Assembly: GCA_964575185.1 (NCBI GenBank)
Contig: CAZNPW010000041.1
Span: 1-27,253 of the forward strand
Direction: 5' to 3'
Length of the DNA stretch: 27,253 nt
Source of the DNA: CAZNPW01 sp964575185
GTDB taxonomy: Bacteria; Pseudomonadota; Alphaproteobacteria; Rhodobacterales; Rhodobacteraceae
Shown: one piece after another, positions 15,797 to 23,301 of the stretch
Layout of the letters: the number at the start of each line of letters is the position of its first letter
How positions within the stretch are numbered: position 1 is the stretch's first letter
Program-made: the position numbers and the translations under genes
The notes under the pieces: generated by a model
What the model was told of the DNA's origin: nothing
Seen by the model: only the letters and a program-made list of their open reading frames with translations
Databases searched by the model: none

Positions 15797-16550
15797 CCTC
15801 GCGCTGCTGCTCGCCGCCGCCGGGGACGCAGGGCACGTCGCCCTGTCGTTCTGGCGCAAGGAGCCGCAGGTCTGGCACAAGGCCGACGCAAGCCCGGTCA
15901 GCGAGGCCGACCTCGCCGTCAACGACCGGCTGGCGGCGCGCTTGCGCGCGGCCCGCCCGGACTACGGCTGGCTGTCCGAGGAAAGCGCCGATGACGGCAG
16001 CCGCCTGCAACGCGAACGGACGTTCATCATCGACCCGATCGACGGCACCCGCGCCTTCGTCGCGGGGCAGGACGACTTCGCGCTGGCGCTGGCGGTGGCA
16101 GACCGGGGGGAGGTGACGGCGGCGGTCGTGCACCTGCCCGCGCGGGGCGAGACCTATGCGGCGACCGTCGCGGGCCCGGCGACGCGGAACGGAGCGTCCC
16201 TGTCCGTCCGCGGCCCGGAGACCCCGCCCGTCGTCATGGCGGGCCGCCCCTCGCTGGCCCCGGCCCGCTGGCCCGGCGGGCTTCCCGACCTGACGCGCAA
16301 GTTCCGCGCCGCGATGCAGGTGCGGCTGTGCCTTGTGGCCGAGGGCCGGGCCGACGCCGTCATCGCGCTGAACCCGGTGGCCGAGTGGGACAGCGGGGCC
16401 GGAACGCTGATCGCGAGGCGCGCCGGGGCCGTGGCGTCGGACGGCGACGGGCAGCCGCTGCGCTTCAACCGGCCCGACCCGCGCGGTCCGGGGCTGATCG
16501 TCGCGGCCCCCGCGCTGCACGCCGACCTGCTGCGCCGCCGGAAGGGGTGA
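15783..16550 (+). CDS. cysQ: CysQ/inositol monophosphatase family phosphatase
   Basis: A 255-residue Mg-dependent, lithium-sensitive-type phosphatase, most likely 3'(2'),5'-bisphosphate nucleotidase. Metal-binding motifs are SEES (residues 65-68 region), DPIDGTRAFVAG (Asp84-Thr89) and EWDSGAGTLIARRAGA. The only start that keeps the full N-terminal domain is TTG at 15783: an in-frame TGA sits at 15777-15779. The start lies inside the end of pmbA and is preceded by GGGATGA. The substrate (PAP, inositol phosphate or another) cannot be decided from sequence alone. Its TGA abuts a 19-nt hairpin unit. In related genomes this gene often precedes DUF4170/waaA/lpxK; here a helicase lies in between. 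Confidence 0.88.
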   Translation: MPDADLALLLAAAGDAGHVALSFWRKEPQVWHKADASPVSEADLAVNDRLAARLRAARPDYGWLSEESADDGSRLQRERTFIIDPIDGTRAFVAGQDDFALALAVADRGEVTAAVVHLPARGETYAATVAGPATRNGASLSVRGPETPPVVMAGRPSLAPARWPGGLPDLTRKFRAAMQVRLCLVAEGRADAVIALNPVAEWDSGAGTLIARRAGAVASDGDGQPLRFNRPDPRGPGLIVAAPALHADLLRRRKG

Positions 16551-16551
16551 G

Positions 16552-16570
16552 GCCCCGGCCTGCGCCGGGG
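16552..16570. terminator. Single copy of the 19-nt GC hairpin unit between cysQ and helicase genes
   Basis: The sequence GCCCCGGCCTGCGCCGGGG is the exact reverse complement of the unit found four times at 26132-26218. It folds into a 7-bp stem with a 4-nt loop. It lies 1 nt after the cysQ TGA and 4 nt from the TGA of the convergent helicase gene, so it could end transcription from both sides. Confidence 0.7.
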
Positions 16571-16574
16571 CGGG

Positions 16575-18857
16575 TCAGCCCTTGGGCTTCTTCGGCGGCA
16601 CGAAGCGCTTCGAGGTGTCGCGGGCGTCCTGCGGCGGTGCCTTCGGCGCGCCGGGCTTGCGGAAGGGTTTGCCCGCCCCCGCCTTGCCATCCCCCACCTT
16701 GCCGAACGCGCGTTCGCCGTCGGCCTTCTTCCAGGGCTTTTTCCCCTCGCCCTCGGCCTTGCGGAAGGGCTTCGGCCCCTCGCTTTCGGGCTTGCGGAAC
16801 GGCTTTGCCCCTTCGCCATCGGCCCTGGCCCAGGGCTTCCTCGCGCCTGCCGCCTCGCCCTTCTTCCACGGGCTCCTCTCGCCGTCCTTGCGGAACGGCG
16901 GCCTGCCCTCCGCGTCCTTGCGCGGCGCCCAGGGCTTGCGCGCACCCTCGGCCCGCGGCGGGGCCTCGCCGTCGGCGCGCGGCGCCCAGGGCTTGCGGGG
17001 TTCGTCCCCGGCGTCGCGCGGCCTGGCCCCCGCGTGCGACTTGTAGCCCTCGGACCGCGCCGGACGGTCCGCGCCGCCGTGCGACTTGTAACCCGCGGAC
17101 TTGTGCTGCGGCGCGCCGTCCTTCCAGCGCGGCTTCTTCGCCGGCCGTTCCGCGGCCGCGACCGGGGCAGGGGCCTCGGTGACGGGGGCCGGGGCCTCGT
17201 CCTCCACCACCCGCGGCGGCTTCGGCACATAGGCCGACCGCGCCGGCCGCTCCTCGCGGCGCGGGGCGGGGCGGGCGTCGAGGTCGGGCTCGCCGTCGAG
17301 CCGCGTCATGCTCAGCCCCGGCTCCAGGTCCAGCACCGCGCCGAACCGGCCCGCCAGGCCCTCGGCGATCTGCACGAAGCTTTCCTCCTGCTTCACGCGG
17401 ATCGCCCCGATCCCGTCGCGCGAGATGCCGCCGGCCTCGCAGATCTTCGGCAGAAGCCAGCGCGCCTCGGCCCGGCGGTCGTGGCCCGCGTTCAGCCGGA
17501 ACCACACCGCCGGCCCGAAGGGTGGCCGCTCGCGCGCCGCCGCCGGTGCGGCCACCGCCGCCTCGTGCAACACCTCGGGTGCCGACCGCCCGGCGCGCCA
17601 GAGGCGGACGAAGGCCGCCGCAACCCCCTCGGGGCCGAACCGATCGAGCAGCGCCGCCGGCAGGTCGCCCGCGTCCTCCCCCCCCGCCAGCGCCGGATCC
17701 TCCAGAAGCCGCACGTCATCGCGCGCCTGCACGTCCTCGGCCCCCGGCGGCGGTCCCCACTCGGCGGTGACCTTCGCCGCCGCGAGGATCCGGCTGGCCT
17801 TGCGCGCCTCCGCCGGCGGCACGATCAGCGCCGAGATGCCCTTCCGCCCCGCCCGCCCCGTCCGGCCCGACCGGTGCAAGAGCGTCTCGGGGTTCGTCGG
17901 CAGGTCGGCATGGATCACGAGCTCCAGCCCCGGCAGGTCGATCCCCCGCGCCGCCACGTCGGTCGCGATGCAGACCCGCGCCCGGCCGTCGCGCAAGGCC
18001 TGCAGCGCGTGGGTGCGTTCGGACTGCGACAGCTCCCCCGACAGCGCCACGACCGGGAACCCCCGGTTGCCCATCCGGCCGAGCAGGTGGTTCACGTTCG
18101 CCCGCGTCTTGCAGAACACGATCGCCCGGTCGGCCTCGTGGAAGCGCAGAAGGTTGAAGATCGCATGGTCGCGGTCGCGCGCCGCGACGGAATAGGCGCG
18201 ATAGGCGATGTCGGCGTGCTGCTTCGCCTCGCCCGCCACGGTCAGCCGCAGCGCGTCCTGCTGGAAGGTCTTGGCGAGCTCCGCGATCTCGGCCGGCACG
18301 GTGGCGCTGAACATCAGCGTCCGCCGCTCCGCCGGGGCCTTGCCCAGGATGAACTCCAGGTCCTCGCGGAAGCCGAGGTCGAGCATCTCGTCGGCCTCGT
18401 CCAGCACGACCGCGCGCAGGCCCGACAGGTCCAGGCTGCCGCGCTCGATATGGTCGCGCAAACGGCCGGGCGTGCCGACGACGACATGCGCGCCGCGGTC
18501 CAGCGCGCGGCGTTCGCTGCGGTAGTCCATCCCGCCGACGCAGGTCGCGATCTGCGCGGCAGCACCTTCATACAGCCAGCCGAACTCGCGCGCGACCTGC
18601 AGCGCGAGCTCGCGCGTGGGGGCCACGATCAGCGCCAGGGGCCTGTCGGCATACAGAAGCTGCGCCGCCTCGCCCAAGACCTGCCCGGCGATGGCCAGGC
18701 CGAAGGCCACCGTCTTGCCGCTGCCCGTCTGCGCGCTGACCAGCAGGTCGCGCGCGCCGCCATCGCGCAGCACGGCCTCCTGCACGGGGGTGAGCGTGTC
18801 GTAGCCGCGCGCGGCCAGCGCCGCCTGCAGCGGGGGCGCGATCGTCATGTCGGTCAT
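16575..18857 (-). CDS. DEAD-box RNA helicase with DbpA-like RNA-binding domain and long basic tail
   Basis: A 760-residue ATP-dependent RNA helicase. Helicase core motifs are all intact: TPVQ, AQTGSGKT (42-49), PTREL (80-84), TPGR, DEAD (153-156), SAT, RGIDLPG and HRSGRTGRAGR. A DbpA-type C-terminal RNA-recognition domain follows around residues 450-520 (RRAEARWLLPKICEAGGISRDGIGAIRVKQ). Residues from about 525 to the end are low complexity and basic, with repeats such as RKPWAPR, KPFRK, KPWKK and GYKSH, probably disordered and RNA-binding. ATG 18857 gives MTDMTIAPPLQAAL, the expected N-terminus; longer in-frame starts add unrelated sequence. A 6-bp hairpin (18893-18908) lies in its leader. 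Likely role: ribosome assembly or RNA remodelling, possibly in cold. Confidence 0.93.
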   Translation of the reverse strand: MTDMTIAPPLQAALAARGYDTLTPVQEAVLRDGGARDLLVSAQTGSGKTVAFGLAIAGQVLGEAAQLLYADRPLALIVAPTRELALQVAREFGWLYEGAAAQIATCVGGMDYRSERRALDRGAHVVVGTPGRLRDHIERGSLDLSGLRAVVLDEADEMLDLGFREDLEFILGKAPAERRTLMFSATVPAEIAELAKTFQQDALRLTVAGEAKQHADIAYRAYSVAARDRDHAIFNLLRFHEADRAIVFCKTRANVNHLLGRMGNRGFPVVALSGELSQSERTHALQALRDGRARVCIATDVAARGIDLPGLELVIHADLPTNPETLLHRSGRTGRAGRKGISALIVPPAEARKASRILAAAKVTAEWGPPPGAEDVQARDDVRLLEDPALAGGEDAGDLPAALLDRFGPEGVAAAFVRLWRAGRSAPEVLHEAAVAAPAAARERPPFGPAVWFRLNAGHDRRAEARWLLPKICEAGGISRDGIGAIRVKQEESFVQIAEGLAGRFGAVLDLEPGLSMTRLDGEPDLDARPAPRREERPARSAYVPKPPRVVEDEAPAPVTEAPAPVAAAERPAKKPRWKDGAPQHKSAGYKSHGGADRPARSEGYKSHAGARPRDAGDEPRKPWAPRADGEAPPRAEGARKPWAPRKDAEGRPPFRKDGERSPWKKGEAAGARKPWARADGEGAKPFRKPESEGPKPFRKAEGEGKKPWKKADGERAFGKVGDGKAGAGKPFRKPGAPKAPPQDARDTSKRFVPPKKPKG

Positions 18858-19001
18858 CGTCGTCAAGATCCCAAAGCGGGGCGCGCTGCCCCGGTGCCAG
18901 TCGGCACCCGTACCCGCCGGCCGCCTCGTGCCGCCCCTTGGGAATCTCATGCCGTCCCGTCGGCCCATACATGCCTTCGCGGCAAAGCGGAAGCGGCAGC
19001 C

Positions 19002-19030
19002 TTCCGCCTGTCGTCCACAAAAGCTATTCT
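19002..19030 (+). promoter_or_regulatory. Possible promoter ahead of the DUF4170/waaA/lpxK genes
   Basis: TATTCT at 19025-19030 is in the least GC-rich spot of the 202-nt divergent gap between the helicase and DUF4170 genes. A weak -35 (TTCCGC, 19002-19007) lies 17 nt upstream. It is 30 nt before the DUF4170 start. Only the -10 is persuasive. Confidence 0.25.
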
Positions 19031-19059
19031 CCGCGCGCATGACCGAAAGGGCCCCAGCC

Positions 19060-19278
19060 ATGACCCAGCGCCTTCACCTCGTCTTCGGCGGCGAGCTCGT
19101 CGATCCGCAGAAGACGGTGTTCCGCGACCCCGCCGCGATCGACATCGTGGGCATCTTTCCCGATTACGACAGCGCCCAACGGGCCTGGAAGGGGGCGGCG
19201 CAGCGCACCGTCGACAACGCCCACATGCGCTATTTCATCGCCGACATCTCCCGGCTGCGCGAGACGGACGCGGCCTGA
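19060..19278 (+). CDS. DUF4170 small protein
   Basis: A 72-residue soluble protein whose sequence LHLVFGGELVDPQ, followed by DIVGIFPDYDSAQRAWKGAAQRTVDNAHMRYFIADISRL, is characteristic of DUF4170, a small alphaproteobacterial family of unknown function found beside Kdo transferase and lpxK genes. I chose ATG 19060 because GAAAGG lies 9-14 nt upstream; ATG 19039 in the same frame has no ribosome site. The stop overlaps the next start (TGATG). Its tight coupling to lipid A genes suggests an accessory role in lipopolysaccharide assembly, but no function is shown. Confidence 0.87.
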   Translation: MTQRLHLVFGGELVDPQKTVFRDPAAIDIVGIFPDYDSAQRAWKGAAQRTVDNAHMRYFIADISRLRETDAA

Positions 19279-20462
19279 TGGCCGCCTCGCTGGGGCTGAC
19301 GCTCTACAACCTGCGGCCCCGGCGCGAGCCGGTCACGGCGAACCTCCGCGCGGCGCGGCCCGCGGGGCGGCTCGTCTGGCTGCATGCGCCGCAGGCCGAG
19401 GCGCTGGGGCCGATCCTGACGCTGGCGCGGCGGCTGGCGGCCGAGGACGGGCCTGCCACCCTCGTCACCGCGCCGGTGCCGCCCGCCGGGATGCTGTCCG
19501 ACCACCCGCCCGCCGACACGCCCGTTGAGGCGCGCGCCTTCCTCGACCACTGGCACCCCGAGGCCATCGTCATCGCCGAGGGCGAGTTGCGCCCCGCCCT
19601 GATGCACGAGGCGGCCGAGCGCGGGGTGCCCGTCGTCTATGCCGATGGCCAGAGCCCGCGCCTGCAGCGCGAGCGCGACGCCTGGTTCCCGGGGCTGGTG
19701 CGCAGCACGCTGTCGCGCGTCGCCGCCGTCCATGCCCGCGACGAGGACTCCGCGCGCGCCTTCCGCAGGGCGGGGGCCCCGGCGTCGGTCGTCACCGTCT
19801 CGGGCCGGATGGAGGCCGAGGCCCCGCCGCCCCCGGTGAACGAGGCCGAACGCGCGGGCTACGCCCGGCTGCTCGCGACCCGGCCGATCTGGCTCGCGCT
19901 GGGGGTAACGGCAGCCGAGGAGGCCGCCGTGCTGGCCGCGCACCGCGCCGCGCTGCGCTATTCGCACCGGCTGCTGATGATCCTGGAACCCGCCGACCCG
20001 GCCCGCCGCGCGCCGCTGGCCGCCGCCTGCGCCGCCGAGGGCTGGCAGGTCGCCGACCGCGAGGCCGACGACGAACCCGACATCGACTGCGCCGTCTGGC
20101 TGGGCCGGGGCGCGCCCGACGACGAAGGCCTGTGGCTGCGGCTCGCGCCGGTGACGCTCATGGGCGGGACGCTGGCGGGTGATGGCCCGTCGCACGATCC
20201 GCAGGGGCCGGCGGCGCTCGGCTCGGCGGTGCTGCATGGCCCCGTCGCGGGTCGGGCGAAGCCGCTGCTCGACCAGCTGGCCGCCGCGCAGGGCGCCCGG
20301 CGGATCGCGCGGGCGGCCGACCTGCCCGACGCGCTGACCGACCTTCTGTCGCCCGACCGCGCCGCGCGGCTGGCGCAGGCCGCCTGGGGCGTGCTGACCG
20401 AAGGGTCCGAGGCGACCGCCGCCGTCATGGCGACGCTGCACCGCCTGCTGGCGCGGCCCTGA
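19278..20462 (+). CDS. waaA: Kdo transferase-like glycosyltransferase (WaaA/KdtA family), divergent
   Basis: A 394-residue protein of the 3-deoxy-D-manno-octulosonate transferase family that adds Kdo from CMP-Kdo to lipid A precursor. Family marks include EGELRPALMHEAAERGVPVVYADG, an acceptor-side stretch FPGLVRSTLSRVAAVHARDEDSARAFRRAGAP, and in the donor domain MGGTLAGDGPSHDPQGPAALGSAVLHGP. Two differences from the textbook form are visible: there is no N-terminal membrane anchor, and the HAxSxGE stretch holding the catalytic Glu reads HAPQAEAL (residues 36-43), with Glu one position earlier. The gene overlaps DUF4170 and lpxK by 1 and 1 nt, giving a lipid A unit. It may be a second, divergent WaaA rather than the main one. 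Confidence 0.82.
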   Translation: MAASLGLTLYNLRPRREPVTANLRAARPAGRLVWLHAPQAEALGPILTLARRLAAEDGPATLVTAPVPPAGMLSDHPPADTPVEARAFLDHWHPEAIVIAEGELRPALMHEAAERGVPVVYADGQSPRLQRERDAWFPGLVRSTLSRVAAVHARDEDSARAFRRAGAPASVVTVSGRMEAEAPPPPVNEAERAGYARLLATRPIWLALGVTAAEEAAVLAAHRAALRYSHRLLMILEPADPARRAPLAAACAAEGWQVADREADDEPDIDCAVWLGRGAPDDEGLWLRLAPVTLMGGTLAGDGPSHDPQGPAALGSAVLHGPVAGRAKPLLDQLAAAQGARRIARAADLPDALTDLLSPDRAARLAQAAWGVLTEGSEATAAVMATLHRLLARP

Positions 20463-21433
20463 TGCGCGCGCCCGGCTTCTGGCAGCGGCCCCCCGGCCTC
20501 GCGGCGCGCCTCCTGCAGCCGCTGTCGCACCTCACCGCCGCCGCCACCGCGGCGCGGGTCGGGCGGCCCGGCCTGCGGCTGGGCGTGCCGGTGATCTCGG
20601 TCGGCAACCTGACCGTCGGCGGCACCGGCAAGACGCCGACGGTGATCCTGATCCTGCGGATGCTCGCCGACCGCGGCATCGCGGCCCATGTCGTCAGCCG
20701 CGGCTACGGCGGACGGATGGCCGGGCCGGTGCGCGTGACCCCGCGCCACGCTCCCGCCGAGGTCGGCGACGAGCCCCTGATGCTGCAGGACTTCGCCCCC
20801 GTCTGGGTCGCCCGCGACCGCGCGCTCGGCGGGCTCGCCGCCGTCGCCGCCGGGGCGGGAGCGGTGGTGCTGGACGACGGGCACCAGAATCCGGGGCTGG
20901 TCAAGGACCTCTCGCTGGTCGTGGTCGATGCCGCCACCGGCTTCGGCAACGGCCTCTGCCTGCCCGCGGGCCCGCTGCGCGAACCCGTGGCGGCGGGCCT
21001 GGCGCGCGCCGACCTCGTGCTGGCGCTGGGCGACGGCCCGCCCGCCGCGGCCTCTGTCCCGGTCCTGACGGGCCGCCTCGCGCCCTTGCCGACGGGCATG
21101 CCCTGGGCGGGCCTGCGCACCTTCGCCTTCGCCGGGATCGGCCGGCCGGAGAAGTTCTTTGCCACCCTGCGCGCGGTCGGGGCCGAGGTCGCGGGCACCG
21201 TGTCGCTGCCCGACCACGCGCCCATCCCCCCGGCGCTGTTCGCCCGCCTGCAGACCGACGCGCGCGCGGCGGGCGCGCTGCTCGTCACCACCGAAAAGGA
21301 CGCGGCCCGCCTGACCCCCGCGCAGCGCGGCGCCGTCACCGTCCTGCCCGTGCGGCTGACGCTCGACGATCCGGCCCTGCTCGATCGGCACCTGGACCGG
21401 CTGTTCCGCCGCGATGACCCGTCCCGGACCTGA
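20462..21433 (+). CDS. lpxK: Tetraacyldisaccharide 4'-kinase
   Basis: LpxK phosphorylates the 4' position of the tetraacyl disaccharide to lipid IVA, at the inner face of the cytoplasmic membrane. The product is 323 residues, normal for the family. The N-terminal FWQRPPGLAARLLQPLSHL is a membrane-associated helix; the P-loop reads GGTGKT (residues 53-58) in VGNLTVGGTGKTP. VSRGYGGR, DEPLMLQ, DDGHQNP and TTEKDAARL are all in place. The TGA (start overlap TGATG at its beginning) lies in the loop of a hairpin at 21421-21441. Together with the Kdo transferase upstream it covers two successive lipid A steps. Confidence 0.95.
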   Translation: MRAPGFWQRPPGLAARLLQPLSHLTAAATAARVGRPGLRLGVPVISVGNLTVGGTGKTPTVILILRMLADRGIAAHVVSRGYGGRMAGPVRVTPRHAPAEVGDEPLMLQDFAPVWVARDRALGGLAAVAAGAGAVVLDDGHQNPGLVKDLSLVVVDAATGFGNGLCLPAGPLREPVAAGLARADLVLALGDGPPAAASVPVLTGRLAPLPTGMPWAGLRTFAFAGIGRPEKFFATLRAVGAEVAGTVSLPDHAPIPPALFARLQTDARAAGALLVTTEKDAARLTPAQRGAVTVLPVRLTLDDPALLDRHLDRLFRRDDPSRT

Positions 21434-21496
21434 TCCGGGACCTCCCCCTGTCCGCCGGCGCAGGGGTCGGGCAGAGGCCCCGGGTCAGGCCCGGAA
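21421..21496. repeat. Inverted pair of palindromic elements carrying the lpxK and CoA-transferase stop codons
   Basis: Two copies of a 23-nt element (19/23 identical) face each other at 21422-21444 (+) and 21474-21496 (-). The shared core is CCGGRCCTGAYCCGGGRCC, where R/Y vary together. Each forms a hairpin with loop CCTGA, and that TGA is the stop codon of the gene running into it (21431-21433 for lpxK, 21487-21485 for the CoA-transferase). A third stem, CCCCTG/CAGGGG (21445-21466), lies between. The three together probably serve as a bidirectional terminator and look like invading intergenic repeats. Confidence 0.75.
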
Positions 21497-22639
21497 CGTG
21501 TCATCCCCGATGTCGCCGTCCCCCAGCCGCGGGGCGGGCCGGTCCAGCGCCAGGCGCGCGTCCGAAAACACGATCGGCGTGCGCACCCCCGGCACCCCGC
21601 CCGGGTCGATCCGCATTCCGCGCGCGATGACCTGGGGGTCGGCGAAGACCTCGGCCAGGTCGTTGATCGGGCCGGCCGGGACGCCTTCGGCCTCGCAGGC
21701 GGCCAGGAGCGCGGCCTTCGTGAAGCCACGCGTCCGCGCCGTCAGCAGGTCCGTCAGCGCGTCCCGCCGCGTCACCCGGTCGGCATTGGTCAGATAGTCG
21801 GGATGCGTCCCCAGCGCCTCCACCCCCAGCACGGCGCAGAGGCGGCGGTACTGCGCGTCGTTCCCGGTCGCGAGGATCACCCAGCCGTCGGCGCAGTCGA
21901 ACACCGCGTAAGGGCAGAGGTTCGGATGCGCGTTGCCGAGCCGTGCGGGCGCCACCCCGGTGGCCAGGTAGTTCATCGCCTGGTTCGCCATCACCGCCAC
22001 CGCCACGTCCATCAGCGCCAGGTCCACCATCTGCCCCCGCCCCGTCACCTCGCGCCGGCGCAGGGCGGCGAGGATGCCGATCACGGCGTAGAGGCCCGAG
22101 AACACGTCGGTCACCGCCACGCCCACCTTCTGCGGCTGGCCGTCGGCGGGGCCGGTCACGCTCATCAGCCCGGCCATGCCCTGGATGATGAAGTCGTACC
22201 CCGCCCGGTGGGCATAGGGTCCGTCCTGCCCGAAGCCGGTGATGGAACAGTAGACGAGCCGCGGGTTGACCTCCGAGAGGCTCGCGTAGTCCAGCCCGAA
22301 CTTCGCCAGCCCGCCGACCTTGAAGTTCTCGATCACCACGTCGGCCCTGGCGACCAGCCGCCGCACCGCCGCCTGGCCTTCCGCCGTGCGGAAGTCGCAG
22401 GTGACCGACCGCTTGCCCCGGTTCGTCGCGTGGAAGTAGGCCGCGTCGGTCGCGCCGTCGCGGCTGATGAACGGCGGCCCCCAGCGGCGGGTGTCGTCGC
22501 CCTCGGGCGCCTCGACCTTGACGACCTCGGCCCCGAGGTCGGCCAGCACCTGCCCGGCCCAGGGCCCGGCCAGGATCCGGGCGAGTTCGACGACGCGCAG
22601 CCCCGCCAGCGGCGCAGCGGGCGGCCCGGCCCGTGTCAT
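21485..22639 (-). CDS. Class III CoA-transferase (CaiB/BaiF family)
   Basis: A 384-residue CoA-transferase that moves CoA between carboxylic acids via an aspartyl-CoA intermediate. The N-terminus LAGLRVVELARILAGPWAGQVLADLGAEVVKVE is diagnostic; NRGKRSVTCDF and IENFKVGGLAKFGLDY follow. The catalytic Asp is in HRAGYDFIIQG (Asp149). The C-terminal half includes GVPAGPINDLAEVFADPQV, as in formyl- and succinyl-CoA-dependent enzymes, so the acyl donor and acceptor cannot be named. The start ATG overlaps the stop of the DsbA-like gene (ATGA), so they are co-transcribed although functionally unrelated at first sight. Its TGA is embedded in a hairpin repeat. Confidence 0.94.
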   Translation of the reverse strand: MTRAGPPAAPLAGLRVVELARILAGPWAGQVLADLGAEVVKVEAPEGDDTRRWGPPFISRDGATDAAYFHATNRGKRSVTCDFRTAEGQAAVRRLVARADVVIENFKVGGLAKFGLDYASLSEVNPRLVYCSITGFGQDGPYAHRAGYDFIIQGMAGLMSVTGPADGQPQKVGVAVTDVFSGLYAVIGILAALRRREVTGRGQMVDLALMDVAVAVMANQAMNYLATGVAPARLGNAHPNLCPYAVFDCADGWVILATGNDAQYRRLCAVLGVEALGTHPDYLTNADRVTRRDALTDLLTARTRGFTKAALLAACEAEGVPAGPINDLAEVFADPQVIARGMRIDPGGVPGVRTPIVFSDARLALDRPAPRLGDGDIGDDTFRA

Positions 22640-23268
22640 CCCGCGATCAGCGGGTCGAGGACGGCCTTCATCTCGTCGAAGCTCATGTTCGGATACGTCT
22701 CGCCGTTGATGATGAAGGTCGGCGTGCCCTGGACGCCGTCGGCGGTCGTCGTTTCCTGGAACCGCGCCACCAGCGCCTCGGCCATCGCGCGGTCGTTCAG
22801 GCAGGCGTCCATCGCCGCGTCGTCCATCCCCGCGGTCCGCCCGATGCGCTTGAGGTTGTCCACCACCACCGCCGGGTCGGAGGACGCCGACCACTCCTGC
22901 TGCCGGTCGAACAGCATCGACGCGATGCCGAAGAACCGCTGCTCGCCGCCGCAGCGCGCGACGATGCTGGCCCACAGACCATAGCGGTCGAAGTAGACGT
23001 CGCGGAACTCCAGCCGCACCTTGCCGGTGTCGATGTAATCCGCGCGCAGCCGGTCGAAGACCTCGGCGTGAAAGCGCGCGCAGTGCGGGCAGGTGAAGCT
23101 CGAGTATTCGAGGATCGTGACGGGCGCGTCCGGGCTGCCCAGGGCCATCGTCTGCACGACCGGGGCCTCCGCGTCCGGCGCGGCGGGGGCCGCCGTCTCC
23201 TGCGCCAGCGCGGGCGCGGCCACCAGGACCAGCGCGGTCAGAAGACCGCCGAGCATCTTCAGCATCAT
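22636..23268 (-). CDS. DsbA-family thiol:disulfide oxidoreductase, periplasmic
   Basis: A 210-residue exported thioredoxin-fold protein. The signal peptide spans residues 1-22 (LGGLLTALVLVAAPALA), followed by a short Ala/Pro/Glu linker. The active site is CPHC (Cys60-Cys63) in LEYSSFTCPHCARFH, with the cis-proline loop GTPTFIIN near the end. An all-helical insertion lies between the two, as in DsbA and BdbD-like proteins. The ATG is doubled (23268 and 23265); GAGGGA directly precedes the first, giving better spacing for the second. It lies 33 nt downstream of the DciA-like gene and overlaps the CoA-transferase. It probably oxidises cysteines of exported proteins. Confidence 0.93.
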   Translation of the reverse strand: MMLKMLGGLLTALVLVAAPALAQETAAPAAPDAEAPVVQTMALGSPDAPVTILEYSSFTCPHCARFHAEVFDRLRADYIDTGKVRLEFRDVYFDRYGLWASIVARCGGEQRFFGIASMLFDRQQEWSASSDPAVVVDNLKRIGRTAGMDDAAMDACLNDRAMAEALVARFQETTTADGVQGTPTFIINGETYPNMSFDEMKAVLDPLIAG

Positions 23269-23301
23269 TCCCTCACCCGTTGCAGGCCGACGCCGGCCGG
23301 C

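Noticed and set aside
18858..19061. Sixty-eight extra residues upstream of the helicase start
   Set aside because: The extension lacks family similarity and overlaps the start region of the DUF4170 gene; MTDMTIAPPLQ is the natural N-terminus.
17034..19277. Open frame running into the WaaA-like gene from within the helicase
   Set aside because: It is antisense to the helicase, with His/Arg-rich composition; the real start is the TGATG overlap at 19278.
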